A stretch of DNA of 17,081 nucleotides from Bradyrhizobium sp. (GCA_019243075.1 JAFAUV010000062.1:1-17081), one strand, 5' to 3'. Positions 1 to 7,208 are shown, counted from the first letter of the stretch. Numbers and translations: made by a program. Notes: generated by a model not told the origin, from the letters alone.

Positions 1-1150
1 CAAATCGACGCTGCTCACGCAGGCCACCTCGATGCTGGCGCGCGCCGGGCATCGCGCCGTCTACATTTCAGGCGAAGAGGCCATCGCGCAGGTGCGGCTG
101 CGCGCCGAGCGCCTCGGCCTTGCCGACGCGCCGGTGCAGCTCGCCGCCGAGACGTCGGTTGAGGATATCGTCTCAACCCTTTCCGAGGGCACCGTGCCGC
201 GGCTGATCGTGATCGACTCGATCCAGACCATGTGGACCGACACGGTCGAGTCCGCGCCGGGTACGGTCACCCAGGTCCGCGCATCCGCACAGGCCCTCAT
301 TCGTTTTGCCAAGAAATCGGGAGCCGCCATCATCCTGGTCGGCCACGTGACCAAGGACGGCCAGATCGCCGGCCCCCGCGTGGTCGAGCACATGGTTGAC
401 GCCGTGCTGTCCTTCGAGGGCGAAGGTTCGCAGCGATTCCGCATCCTGCGCGCGGTCAAGAACCGGTTCGGACCGACCGACGAGATCGGCGTGTTCGAGA
501 TGACGGGTCTGGGCTTACGCGAGGTTTCCAACCCCTCCGAACTGTTCCTGTCGGAGCGCGATCTGGGCACGCCGGGCACGGCGGTGTTTGCCGGCATCGA
601 GGGCACCCGCCCGGTCCTGGTCGAACTGCAGGCGCTGGTGGCGCCGACCTCGCTCGGCACGCCAAGGCGGGCCGTGGTCGGCTGGGACCCGAGCCGTCTG
701 TCGATGGTGCTCGCGGTCTTGGAGGCCCATTGCGGGGTGAAACTCTCCGGCCATGACGTCTATCTCAACGTTGCAGGCGGCCTGCGCATCCAGGAACCTG
801 CGGCGGATTTGGCTGCTGCCGCCGCGCTGGTTTCCTCGCTGGTCAATGCCCCCTTGCCGACGGATGCGGTCTATTTCGGCGAGATTTCGCTCTCCGGCGC
901 GGTCCGTCCCGTGGCCCAGACGCCGGTGCGGCTGAAAGAGGCGGCCAAGCTCGGATTCGGGCGCGCCGTGCTGGCCGAATCGGCGCGTGGCGAGGTTTCG
1001 GGCGACGCCGGCCTGTCCCTGACCACGATTGGCGCGCTCACCACCCTGGTTGCTGAGATCGCCGCACGCGGCGGCCCCAAAACGAGCCGGGACAGCGCTC
1101 ACCCCGAGAAAAATGCCACACCCGCGAGATTCCGCCGCGACAGCGGCTAG
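1..1150 (+). CDS. radA: DNA repair/recombination protein RadA (Sms), 5' end outside window
   Basis: RadA is a RecA-like ATPase that helps process recombination intermediates by branch migration. The reading frame is open from base 2 and begins inside the Walker A loop (K-S-T-L visible), so the zinc finger and start codon lie upstream; 382 residues are seen. The ATPase core contains a hydrophobic Walker B-like stretch ending in D-S (LIVIDSIQT) and the RadA signature KNRFG at bases 458-472. The last ~150 residues form the Lon-like domain (FGEISLSGAVRPV). It carries PAAD where a Lon protease has its catalytic serine region, as expected for a non-proteolytic RadA. A short polar tail of ~30 residues ends at TAG. 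The next gene, cvpA, starts 177 nt downstream on the same strand, and the order radA-cvpA-purF is, from memory, common in Rhizobiales. The identification is very secure. Confidence 0.97.
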   Translation, partial: KSTLLTQATSMLARAGHRAVYISGEEAIAQVRLRAERLGLADAPVQLAAETSVEDIVSTLSEGTVPRLIVIDSIQTMWTDTVESAPGTVTQVRASAQALIRFAKKSGAAIILVGHVTKDGQIAGPRVVEHMVDAVLSFEGEGSQRFRILRAVKNRFGPTDEIGVFEMTGLGLREVSNPSELFLSERDLGTPGTAVFAGIEGTRPVLVELQALVAPTSLGTPRRAVVGWDPSRLSMVLAVLEAHCGVKLSGHDVYLNVAGGLRIQEPAADLAAAAALVSSLVNAPLPTDAVYFGEISLSGAVRPVAQTPVRLKEAAKLGFGRAVLAESARGEVSGDAGLSLTTIGALTTLVAEIAARGGPKTSRDSAHPEKNATPARFRRDSG

Positions 1151-1272
1151 CCGGGCGTGACGCAAGGCCGCGGCGCCGCTATACAACGCCCGCGTGAGGC
1201 GTAATGGACAAGCGCATTCCCGGCCTTGCCGGACGCCCCGTTGGGCAGGACTAACCGACGCGCCGATTCGGA

Positions 1273-1308
1273 ACTTCGATTTGCACTTCGATTTGCCCTT
1301 GGATTTGC
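1273..1308 (+). repeat. Three tandem 12-bp units in the cvpA leader
   Basis: Two identical copies of ACTTCGATTTGC (1273-1284 and 1285-1296) are followed by a third copy with two mismatches (1297-1308). The array ends 19 nt before the cvpA ATG, in the 177-nt radA-cvpA gap. Elsewhere that gap holds a small CCGGC-CTT-GCCGG hairpin at 1220-1232 and a possible 16-codon ORF at 1204-1254. The function of the array is unknown. It could be polymerase slippage or repeated sites for a regulator. Confidence 0.8.
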
Positions 1309-1327
1309 CAGCGGACCAGACTAGCCG

Positions 1328-1957
1328 ATGCCGATAACGATCCTCGATCTCATCCTGCTCGGCGTCATGCTGATTTCGGGGCTGCTGGCGATGGTCCGCG
1401 GCTTCATGCGCGAGGTTCTCTCGATCGCCGCCTGGGGTGCCGCGGCCCTGGTCACGCTCTACTCCTTCAACAAGCTGCTGCCGACCGCGAAAAGTTATTT
1501 CAACAACGACACCGTCGCCTCGGTGGTGGTCGTCGCCGGCGTGTTCGTGGGCACCCTGATCGTGGTCTCCGTGATCACGGTCCGCATCTCCGACATGATC
1601 CTCGATTCGCGAATCGGCGCGCTCGACCGCACCCTCGGTTTCCTGTTCGGGCTCGCCCGCGGCCTGTTGATCGTGGTGGTCGCCTTTCTGTTCTTCATCT
1701 GGCTGGTGCCCGACAAGCAGCGTCCGGACTGGGTTTCCAACGCCAAATCCCGGGTCGTGCTGCAGGGAACCGGGGATTGGTTAATGTCGCTCTTGCCGGA
1801 CGACCCCGAGAACACCATCTTAAAGAAATTCAAGAAGAATAAACCGGAAGACGATCAGACCGACGCCGACCAGCCCCCGCCGGGCAGCGGCGATGGCTAC
1901 AGCAAACCTGCCCGCGACCAGCTCAAAAAGCTGATCGAGAAACCGGCGGCCAAGTGA
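1328..1957 (+). CDS. cvpA: CvpA family inner-membrane protein
   Basis: This 209-residue protein has the CvpA (colicin V production) family pattern. Four hydrophobic segments lie at about residues 4-22, 28-46, 64-87 and 100-127, with the family motif RGFMREVLS after the first and D-R-x-L-G-x-x-F-G-x-x-R-G before the fourth. Residues ~160-209 form a charged, proline-rich cytoplasmic tail (KKFKKNKPEDD, QPPPGSGDG). CvpA proteins have been linked to colicin V export and to envelope stress or bile tolerance in enterics; the molecular activity is not settled. It sits directly upstream of purF, as in many proteobacteria, with 76 nt between its stop and the preferred purF start, so cotranscription is likely. 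The ATG at 1328 lacks a strong Shine-Dalgarno sequence but starts directly before the first membrane segment. Confidence 0.93.
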   Translation: MPITILDLILLGVMLISGLLAMVRGFMREVLSIAAWGAAALVTLYSFNKLLPTAKSYFNNDTVASVVVVAGVFVGTLIVVSVITVRISDMILDSRIGALDRTLGFLFGLARGLLIVVVAFLFFIWLVPDKQRPDWVSNAKSRVVLQGTGDWLMSLLPDDPENTILKKFKKNKPEDDQTDADQPPPGSGDGYSKPARDQLKKLIEKPAAK

Positions 1958-2022
1958 TCGGGCAAGTGACTGCGCAAGTGAGCCGACAGGGCGAGTGAGC
2001 GAAGCCGACACAGGAAGCCGAC

Positions 2023-2029
2023 AGAGAGG
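2023..2029 (+). promoter_or_regulatory. Ribosome binding site of purF
   Basis: AGAGAGG lies 4 nt before the ATG at 2034. This favours that ATG over the in-frame GTG at 1995, which has no comparable purine tract at the right distance. Confidence 0.55.
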
Positions 2030-2033
2030 CGCA

Positions 2034-3554
2034 ATGGACGAGATGCAAAACCCCTCCGCTGACGCCCAACTCGATCCCCGGTTCGGACAAGCCGCGATCG
2101 AAACACAGGACGACCTCGAAGGGGACACGTTGCGCGAGGAGTGCGGCGTGTTCGGCATTTTCGGCCACCCCGATGCATCCGCGATCACCGCGCTCGGCTT
2201 GCATGCGCTCCAGCATCGCGGCCAGGAAGCCGCCGGGATCGTCTCCTATGACGGTGCCCGCTTCCACAGCGAGCGGCGGCTTGGCCTGGTCGGCGATACC
2301 TTCTCTCGCCGCGAGGTGATCGAGCGCCTGCCCGGCTCGGTCGCGGTCGGCCATGTCCGCTATTCCACCACGGGCGCCACCATCCTGCGCAATGTGCAGC
2401 CGCTGTTCGCCGAGCTGAACGCCGGCGGCTTTGCCGTCGGCCACAATGGCAACCTCACCAACGGCCTCACGCTGCGCCGCGACCTGGTGCGGGGCGGCGC
2501 CATGATGCAGTCGACCACCGATACCGAGGTGATCCTGCACCTGGTTGCCCAGTCCCGCCGCAGCCGTTTCATCGAACGTTTCATCGAGGCACTGCGCACC
2601 ATCGAGGGCGCCTATGCGCTGGTCGCCATGACCAACAAGAAGCTGATCGGCGCGCGCGACCCGCTCGGCATCCGGCCGCTGGTGCTGGGGGAGCTCGACG
2701 GCTGCCCGATCCTGACGTCGGAGACCTGTGCGCTCGATATCATCGGCGCCAAATTCATCCGCGACATCGACCCCGGCGAAGTCATCGTGTTCGACGACAA
2801 TGGCGCACAGACCCACAAGCCGTTCCCACTGAGGCCGCCGCGCCCTTGCGTGTTCGAATACATCTATTTCTCGCGGCCGGATTCCATCGTGCATGGCCGT
2901 TCCGTCTATGAGGTGCGCAAGAATTTTGGCGCGCAGCTCGCGCGCGAGAGCCATGTCGATGTCGACGTGGTGGTGCCGGTGCCGGATTCCGGTGTGCCCG
3001 CTGCCGTCGGCTATGCCCAATATTCCGGCGTGCCGTTCGAGCTCGGCATCATCCGCAACCATTATGTGGGCCGCACCTTCATCCAGCCGACGCAGGCGAT
3101 CCGCGAATCCGGCGTGCGCATGAAGCATTCCGCCAACCGCATCGCGATCGAAGGCAAGCGCATCATCCTGATCGACGATTCGCTGGTGCGCGGCACCACC
3201 TCCAAGAAGATCGTGCGGATGATGCGCGACGCCGGCGCGCGCGAGGTGCATTTCCGCCTGGCCTCGCCCCCGATCCTCTATCCCGATTATTACGGCATCG
3301 ACCTGCCCGATCGCGGCGGGCTGCTGGCCGCCACCCACTCCATCGAGGAGATGCGCGAGATCATTGGCGCGGACTCGCTCGCCTTCCTCTCGGTCGACGG
3401 CATGTACCGCGCCATGGGCTATCCCGGCCGCGATTCCACCAATCCCAAATTCGCCGATCATTGCTTCACCGGCGACTACCCGACCAATCTCACCGACCAG
3501 GACCAGATCGAGCACCAGCCGCGCCAGCTCTCGCTGCTGGCGGAGGCGAGCTGA
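2034..3554 (+). CDS. purF: Amidophosphoribosyltransferase (glutamine PRPP amidotransferase)
   Basis: PurF makes 5-phosphoribosylamine from PRPP and glutamine, the first committed step of purine synthesis in the cytosol. From the ATG at 2034 it has 506 residues. Residues 1-36 look like a propeptide, followed by the Ntn-hydrolase nucleophile in E-E-C37-G-V-F-G. The glutaminase domain shows LQHRGQEAAGI and NGNLTN. The phosphoribosyltransferase domain carries the PRPP loop IDDSLVRGTT at residues ~380-389. Of the four cysteines that bind the 4Fe-4S cluster in the Bacillus-type enzyme, only C272 and C477 remain; the other two positions read D418 and A474, so a cluster is unlikely. A GTG at 1995 would add 13 residues but is less well placed. 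The gene is followed after 37 nt by a palindromic repeat and then an SDR gene. Identity is certain; only the start is open. Confidence 0.97.
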   Translation: MDEMQNPSADAQLDPRFGQAAIETQDDLEGDTLREECGVFGIFGHPDASAITALGLHALQHRGQEAAGIVSYDGARFHSERRLGLVGDTFSRREVIERLPGSVAVGHVRYSTTGATILRNVQPLFAELNAGGFAVGHNGNLTNGLTLRRDLVRGGAMMQSTTDTEVILHLVAQSRRSRFIERFIEALRTIEGAYALVAMTNKKLIGARDPLGIRPLVLGELDGCPILTSETCALDIIGAKFIRDIDPGEVIVFDDNGAQTHKPFPLRPPRPCVFEYIYFSRPDSIVHGRSVYEVRKNFGAQLARESHVDVDVVVPVPDSGVPAAVGYAQYSGVPFELGIIRNHYVGRTFIQPTQAIRESGVRMKHSANRIAIEGKRIILIDDSLVRGTTSKKIVRMMRDAGAREVHFRLASPPILYPDYYGIDLPDRGGLLAATHSIEEMREIIGADSLAFLSVDGMYRAMGYPGRDSTNPKFADHCFTGDYPTNLTDQDQIEHQPRQLSLLAEAS

Positions 3555-3591
3555 CCCACGACCTCTAGCGAGGCTGGCCGAACGGCCTCTC

Positions 3592-3716
3592 TTCGTCCTC
3601 GCCGGGCTTGACCCGGCAATCCATCCGGTTTCAAAGCGCCTTTCAGTCGATGGACGCCCCGGGCCGCCCAGGAGGGTCTTCGGCCTCGCAGGCGGATCAG
3701 GCCCAGCCATGACGAA
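3592..3716 (+). repeat. Dispersed palindromic element, copy 1 (AGLDPAIH type)
   Basis: A ~125-bp MITE-like element with imperfect terminal inverted repeats: TTCGTC at 3592-3597 pairs with GACGAA at 3711-3716, continued inward by GCCGGGCTTG against CAGGCCCAGC. An inner arm pair TCCATC (3620-3625) / GATGGA (3649-3654) is visible. Bases 3601-3625 occur again, exactly and in the opposite orientation, at 14993-15017. Translated in one frame it gives FVLAGLDPAIH, a peptide I recall being over-annotated in Bradyrhizobium-type genomes. It starts 37 nt after purF and ends 11 nt before the SDR start codon. Confidence 0.85.
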
Positions 3717-3727
3717 AGTACAGATTC

Positions 3728-4468
3728 ATGCCGGCTTCCCTCTCCAATCGCATCGCTCTCGTCACCGGCGCCTCGCGCGGCATCGGCTATGCGACGGCCC
3801 GCGCGCTCGCGGCGCAAGGGGCGCACATCATCGCGGTGGCGCGCACGCAAGGCGCCCTGGAAGAACTCGACGACGAGATTCGCAAGGGCGGCGGCTCTGC
3901 GACGCTGGTGCCGCTCAGCCTGACCGATACCGATGGTATCGCCCGGCTTGGCGCCGCGCTGCATGAGCGCCATGGCAGGATCGATATCCTGGTTGGCAAT
4001 GCCGGCGTCGCCGGCCCCTCCTCGCCGCTCGGGCATATCGAGCTGAAACCGTGGAACGACGTGATCGCGGTGAATCTCACCGCCAATTTCCAGTTGATCC
4101 GCTGCCTGGAGCCGCTCCTGAGGAAATCCGACGCCGGCCGCGCGGTGTTCATCACGGCGGGCTCCGCCAACAAGGCGCCCGGCTATCGCGGCCCCTACGC
4201 CGCGTCGAAAGCGGCGCTGGAAACCTTGGTGCGGGTGTGGGCGGCGGAGACCGCTTCCACGCCGATCCGCGTCAATTTGTTCAGCCCGGGGCCGATCCGC
4301 ACCCGCATGCGCGCTACTGTGTTTCCCGGCGAAGATCCGATGACGCTCGACACGCCCGAACAGGTGGCCGAGTTCATCGTGCCGATGTGCACGCCGGACT
4401 GGACCGACACTGGCAAGCTCTACGACTACCAGGCGCGCAGGCTGATGAGTTTTCGCGCGCCGGAATAG
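3728..4468 (+). CDS. Short-chain dehydrogenase/reductase (SDR), substrate unknown
   Basis: This is a classical cytosolic SDR of 246 residues, a normal length for the family. The Rossmann nucleotide-binding motif TGASRGIG lies at residues 13-20, the NAG motif at 91-93 and the catalytic Y157-x-x-x-K161 follows. R39 after the second beta strand suggests NADP(H). The helix after YAASK (ALETLVRVWAAE) and SPGPIRTRMR at ~186-195 are also typical. The usual catalytic serine, 13 residues before the tyrosine, is A144 here; T143 and S146 flank it. An SDR after purF is, from memory, frequent in Rhizobiales, but no substrate can be read from the sequence. The start codon follows the palindromic element by 11 nt and has no strong Shine-Dalgarno sequence. 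Family assignment is secure; specific function is unknown. Confidence 0.93.
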   Translation: MPASLSNRIALVTGASRGIGYATARALAAQGAHIIAVARTQGALEELDDEIRKGGGSATLVPLSLTDTDGIARLGAALHERHGRIDILVGNAGVAGPSSPLGHIELKPWNDVIAVNLTANFQLIRCLEPLLRKSDAGRAVFITAGSANKAPGYRGPYAASKAALETLVRVWAAETASTPIRVNLFSPGPIRTRMRATVFPGEDPMTLDTPEQVAEFIVPMCTPDWTDTGKLYDYQARRLMSFRAPE

Positions 4469-4500
4469 GATCTCAGTGCGAGACGCGAAGCGACGACGCC

Positions 4501-4576
4501 ATCCAGACTGTCTCCGCGGGCGCAGTTCTGGATCGCTGAGCCTGTCATCGGGTTTCGCGCGGGCCCGTTGGCCCGC
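4501..4576 (+). repeat. Two small hairpins in the SDR-NHL intergenic gap
   Basis: The 201-nt gap holds an inverted pair ATCCAGACTG (4501-4510) / GCAGTTCTGGAT (4522-4533), and a 7-bp perfect stem GCGGGCC / GGCCCGC at 4559-4576 with a CGTT loop. The first resembles, from memory, a degenerate copy of another rhizobial palindromic repeat (arms around AATCCAGACTG). Neither is followed by a T run, so a classical intrinsic terminator is not supported. Nothing else is recognisable in the gap apart from the ribosome binding site of the next gene. Confidence 0.45.
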
Positions 4577-4658
4577 CATGATGAGCGCGGCAAGTTGACT
4601 TCGCTCCCCGCTCACGATTGACTGCGCTCGCAATCGGCAATAGCCGCAAGAAAATCGT

Positions 4659-4665
4659 GGGAGGA
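4659..4665 (+). promoter_or_regulatory. Strong ribosome binding site of the NHL-repeat gene
   Basis: GGGAGGA stands 4 nt before the ATG at 4670 and fixes that start, which also begins a good signal peptide. Confidence 0.65.
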
Positions 4666-4669
4666 CTTC

Positions 4670-5812
4670 ATGACGCCGACGCCCCATTGCGCCCGCGCGC
4701 TCGCTGGTTTCGCCAAAGCCGTTTCCCTCTGGCTCGCGGCGGCGGCATTCAGCTTCCTCCCCCACACCGCCTCCGCCGGCGAAGTCCCGACCTTCGCGGT
4801 CGATGCGTCCTGGCCGAAGCAACTGCCGAACAACTGGATCATCGGCCAGGTCGGCGGCATCACGGTGGACTGGCAGGGCCACATCTGGGTGATCCAGCGT
4901 CCGCGCTCGCTCACCGACGCCGAAAAATATGCAACGCTGAACCCGCCACGGGGAACGTGCTGCGTGCCGGCGCCGCCGGTGCTGGAGTTCGACACCGACG
5001 GCAATCTGTTGCGGTCCTGGGGCGGGCCGGGCGAAGGCTATGAATGGGTCGGGCGCGAGCACGGCATCGAGGTCGACGAACGCGGCTTTGTCTGGATCGG
5101 CGGCAACGCCGACAACGACAGCGAGCTTCTGAAATTCACCCTCGACGGCAAATATGTCGGACAGATCGGCAAGATCGCGCCGCGGACCAACAGCAACGAT
5201 CCCACGCAGCTTGGCAGGCCGGCAGAGGTCGCGATCGACAAGGCGACCGACGAGCTCTACGTCGCCGACGGCTATGGCAACCGCCGCGTCATCGTCTTTG
5301 ATGCGAGCAGCAATGCCTTCAGGCGGCTATGGGGCGCCTACGGCAATGTCCCGAACGACGACAAGCAGCCTCCCTATGATCCGAGCGCCCCGGCACAACG
5401 GCAGTTCGGCACCCCCGTCCACTGCATTCGCATATCCAATGATGGGCTGGTCTATGTCTGCGACCGCTCGCAGAACCGCATCCAGGTCTTCAGGAAGGAC
5501 GGCACCTTCGTGAAGGAATGGTTCTACGAGAAGCACAGCCTCGGTGACGGCGCCACCTTCGATATCGCGCTCTGGCCCGATCCGGCGCAGACCTATCTGT
5601 TGAACGCCGACGGCACCAACAACGAAATCCGTGTGATCCGGCGCGAGGACGGCGCAGTGGTAGGCACGTTCGGACATGCCGGCCGCAACGCCGGGCAGTT
5701 TCTGGTGCTGCACGTCATGGCCGTCGACAAGCTCGGCAACGTCTATACCGGCGAGGTCGATGGCAAGCGCATCCAGAAATTCAGGCTGCTCAATCCCGGC
5801 GCCCTGAAATGA
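4670..5812 (+). CDS. Exported NHL-repeat (six-bladed beta-propeller type) protein
   Basis: The 380-residue product starts with a signal peptide: a positively charged N-terminus, a hydrophobic core WLAAAAFSF, and a likely cleavage after A36 (TASA/GE), so it should be periplasmic. The rest shows repeated blades of NHL/SMP-30 style, each with a hydrophobic strand, a D-x-x-G-x-V/I-x-V turn and a short spacer: GITVDWQGHIWV, GIEVDERGFVWIGG, EVAIDKATDELYVADG, CIRISNDGLVYVCD, VMAVDKLGNVYTGE. Blade ends carry the typical N-R-R-V-I-V-F-D and N-R-I-Q-V-F motifs. The fold resembles peptidyl-alpha-hydroxyglycine alpha-amidating lyase and other NHL proteins, but no specific activity can be claimed. A Cys-Cys pair in the first blade region (RGTCCVPAPP) is unusual and may form a disulfide. 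The next gene, an exported binding protein, starts 169 nt later beyond a strong dyad, so linkage is uncertain. Confidence 0.85.
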   Translation: MTPTPHCARALAGFAKAVSLWLAAAAFSFLPHTASAGEVPTFAVDASWPKQLPNNWIIGQVGGITVDWQGHIWVIQRPRSLTDAEKYATLNPPRGTCCVPAPPVLEFDTDGNLLRSWGGPGEGYEWVGREHGIEVDERGFVWIGGNADNDSELLKFTLDGKYVGQIGKIAPRTNSNDPTQLGRPAEVAIDKATDELYVADGYGNRRVIVFDASSNAFRRLWGAYGNVPNDDKQPPYDPSAPAQRQFGTPVHCIRISNDGLVYVCDRSQNRIQVFRKDGTFVKEWFYEKHSLGDGATFDIALWPDPAQTYLLNADGTNNEIRVIRREDGAVVGTFGHAGRNAGQFLVLHVMAVDKLGNVYTGEVDGKRIQKFRLLNPGALK

Positions 5813-5845
5813 GGCGATGCGGCCGCCTCCGATCTATGTGACGAG

Positions 5846-5881
5846 GTCAGACCGGCACAAAGGCGCCTTGCCGGGCCTGAC
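5846..5881 (+). repeat. 36-bp imperfect palindrome between NHL and ABC genes
   Basis: Nested arms are GTCAG (5846-5850) / CTGAC (5877-5881), CCGGCA (5852-5857) / TGCCGG (5869-5874), and a perfect central AAGGCGCCTT (5860-5869). It starts 33 nt after the NHL stop. No T run follows on the plus strand, so it could be a factor-dependent terminator, an mRNA-stabilising hairpin or a protein-binding dyad. I cannot decide among these. Confidence 0.5.
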
Positions 5882-5967
5882 GATAATGGCTATCGGAGGG
5901 CGAGCTCGGCAATCGATCAAGCCATGGGCAAAAGGCTCCGCCCAAGAGAGCCGTCCCGACATCGCAT

Positions 5968-5973
5968 GGAGGA
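5968..5973 (+). promoter_or_regulatory. Ribosome binding site of the ABC binding protein
   Basis: GGAGGA lies 8 nt before the ATG at 5982. This supports that start over an in-frame start at 5817, whose extra 55 codons would bury the signal peptide inside the protein. Confidence 0.65.
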
Positions 5974-5981
5974 AGCTTTTC

Positions 5982-7208
5982 ATGAAAATGACGCGCGCGT
6001 GGCGTACGGCCGCGCTTTTTGCTTTTGCGGGATTCGGATTTGCGAGCCCGGCGCTGGCTGACGACAAGGTCGTCAAGATCGGTGTGCTCAATGACATGTC
6101 GAGCCTCTATGCCGACATCGGCGGCCCCAATGCCGTGGTCGCTGTCAAGATGGCGGTCGAGGATTCCGCTCTGGCGGGAAAAGGCTGGAAGATCGAGGTG
6201 ATCGGCGCCGACCACCAGAACAAGCCGGATGTCGGCGTCAACATCGCCCGCCAGTGGATCGACACCGAGCATGTCGACGCGATCGCCGATACGCCGAACT
6301 CCGGCGTGGCGCTGGCCGTCAGCAATGTCGCAAAGGAGAAGAACGCGGTCCTGCTCAACAATGGCGGCGCCAGCGCGGACCTTACCGGCAAGGCCTGCAA
6401 CGCCAACACCATCTCCTATTCCTACGACACCTACATGCTCGCCAACGGCACCGGCAAGGCATTGACCAAGGCCGGCGGCGACAGCTGGTTCTTCCTGACC
6501 GCCGATTACGCCTTCGGCCATGCGCTGGAGCGCGATACGTCGGCGGTGATCACCGCCAATGGCGGCAAGGTGCTGGGAGACGTCAAGCATCCGCTCAACA
6601 CGTCGGATTTCTCCTCCTTCCTGCTGCAGGCGCAGTCCTCCAAGGCCAAGGTGATCGGGCTGGCCAATGCCGGCGGCGACACCACCAACGCGATCAAGCA
6701 GGCGGCCGAATTCGGCGTCGTCGCGGGCGGCCAGAAGCTCGCCGCGCTGCTGCTCTTCATCAACGACGTGCATTCGCTCGGGCTCAAAACCGCACAGGGC
6801 CTGACCTTCACCGAGTCGTTCTATTGGGACCTGAACGATGGCACGCGTGCCTGGTCGAAGCGGTTCGCGGAAAGGGCGAACAATCACGCGATGCCCTCGA
6901 TGACCCAGGCCGGCAATTATGCCGCCGTGCTGCACTACCTGAAGGCGCTGGACGCGCTCGGCGGCAATCCGCATGACGGCGCCAAGGTCGTCGCCAAGAT
7001 GAAGGAAATCCCGACCGACGATCCCCTGTTCGGCAAGGGCCCCTTGCGGATTGACGGCCGCCGCATCATCCCCGCCTATCTGTTCGAGGTGAAGAAGCCG
7101 GAAGAATCGAAATATCCCTGGGACTATTACAAGCTGATCGCAACGATCTCGCCGGAAGATGCCGCAAGGCCGCTATCCGAGAGCGAGTGCCCGCTGGTCA
7201 AGAAGTAA
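5982..7208 (+). CDS. ABC transporter periplasmic substrate-binding protein, branched-chain amino acid type
   Basis: The 408-residue protein opens with a signal peptide (MKMTRAWRTA, then a hydrophobic core and ALA/DD cleavage after A26). The mature part matches the LivK/Peripla_BP_6 type: KIGVLNDMSSLYADIGG near the N-terminus, where ligand carboxylate and amine are usually held; ALAVSNVAKEKNAVLLNN; WFFLTADYAFGHALERD; then FTESFYWDLNDGTRAWSKRF and a C-terminal lobe with MPSMTQAGNYAAVLHYLKAL. Such proteins deliver amino acids, amides, aromatic acids or short-chain organic acids to Liv-type permeases. No permease or ATPase gene is next to it, so it is an orphan component and the substrate is unknown. 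It ends 138 nt before the convergent clpS stop, with a palindromic repeat between. Family is secure, ligand is not. Confidence 0.93.
   Translation: MKMTRAWRTAALFAFAGFGFASPALADDKVVKIGVLNDMSSLYADIGGPNAVVAVKMAVEDSALAGKGWKIEVIGADHQNKPDVGVNIARQWIDTEHVDAIADTPNSGVALAVSNVAKEKNAVLLNNGGASADLTGKACNANTISYSYDTYMLANGTGKALTKAGGDSWFFLTADYAFGHALERDTSAVITANGGKVLGDVKHPLNTSDFSSFLLQAQSSKAKVIGLANAGGDTTNAIKQAAEFGVVAGGQKLAALLLFINDVHSLGLKTAQGLTFTESFYWDLNDGTRAWSKRFAERANNHAMPSMTQAGNYAAVLHYLKALDALGGNPHDGAKVVAKMKEIPTDDPLFGKGPLRIDGRRIIPAYLFEVKKPEESKYPWDYYKLIATISPEDAARPLSESECPLVKK

Noticed and set aside
1923..3710. A 595-codon open frame on the minus strand across purF
   Set aside because: It mirrors purF codon structure, has a low-complexity composition (many H, D, R, G) with no recognisable domain, and purF is certain on the other strand. 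High GC leaves such antisense frames open.
3364..3966. A plus-strand ORF spanning the purF end, the palindromic element and the SDR start
   Set aside because: It is in a different frame from both genes. Its only recognisable part is the AGLDPAIH peptide produced by the repeat, a known kind of false protein call.
3476..5062. A 528-codon open frame on the minus strand across the SDR gene and the start of the NHL gene
   Set aside because: It runs through two intergenic gaps and a palindromic repeat, and no domain is seen; the plus-strand genes account for the region.
5817..5981. An upstream start that would lengthen the ABC binding protein by 55 residues
   Set aside because: The extension includes the palindrome at 5846-5881 and would place the signal peptide internally, whereas the ATG at 5982 has a good ribosome binding site.
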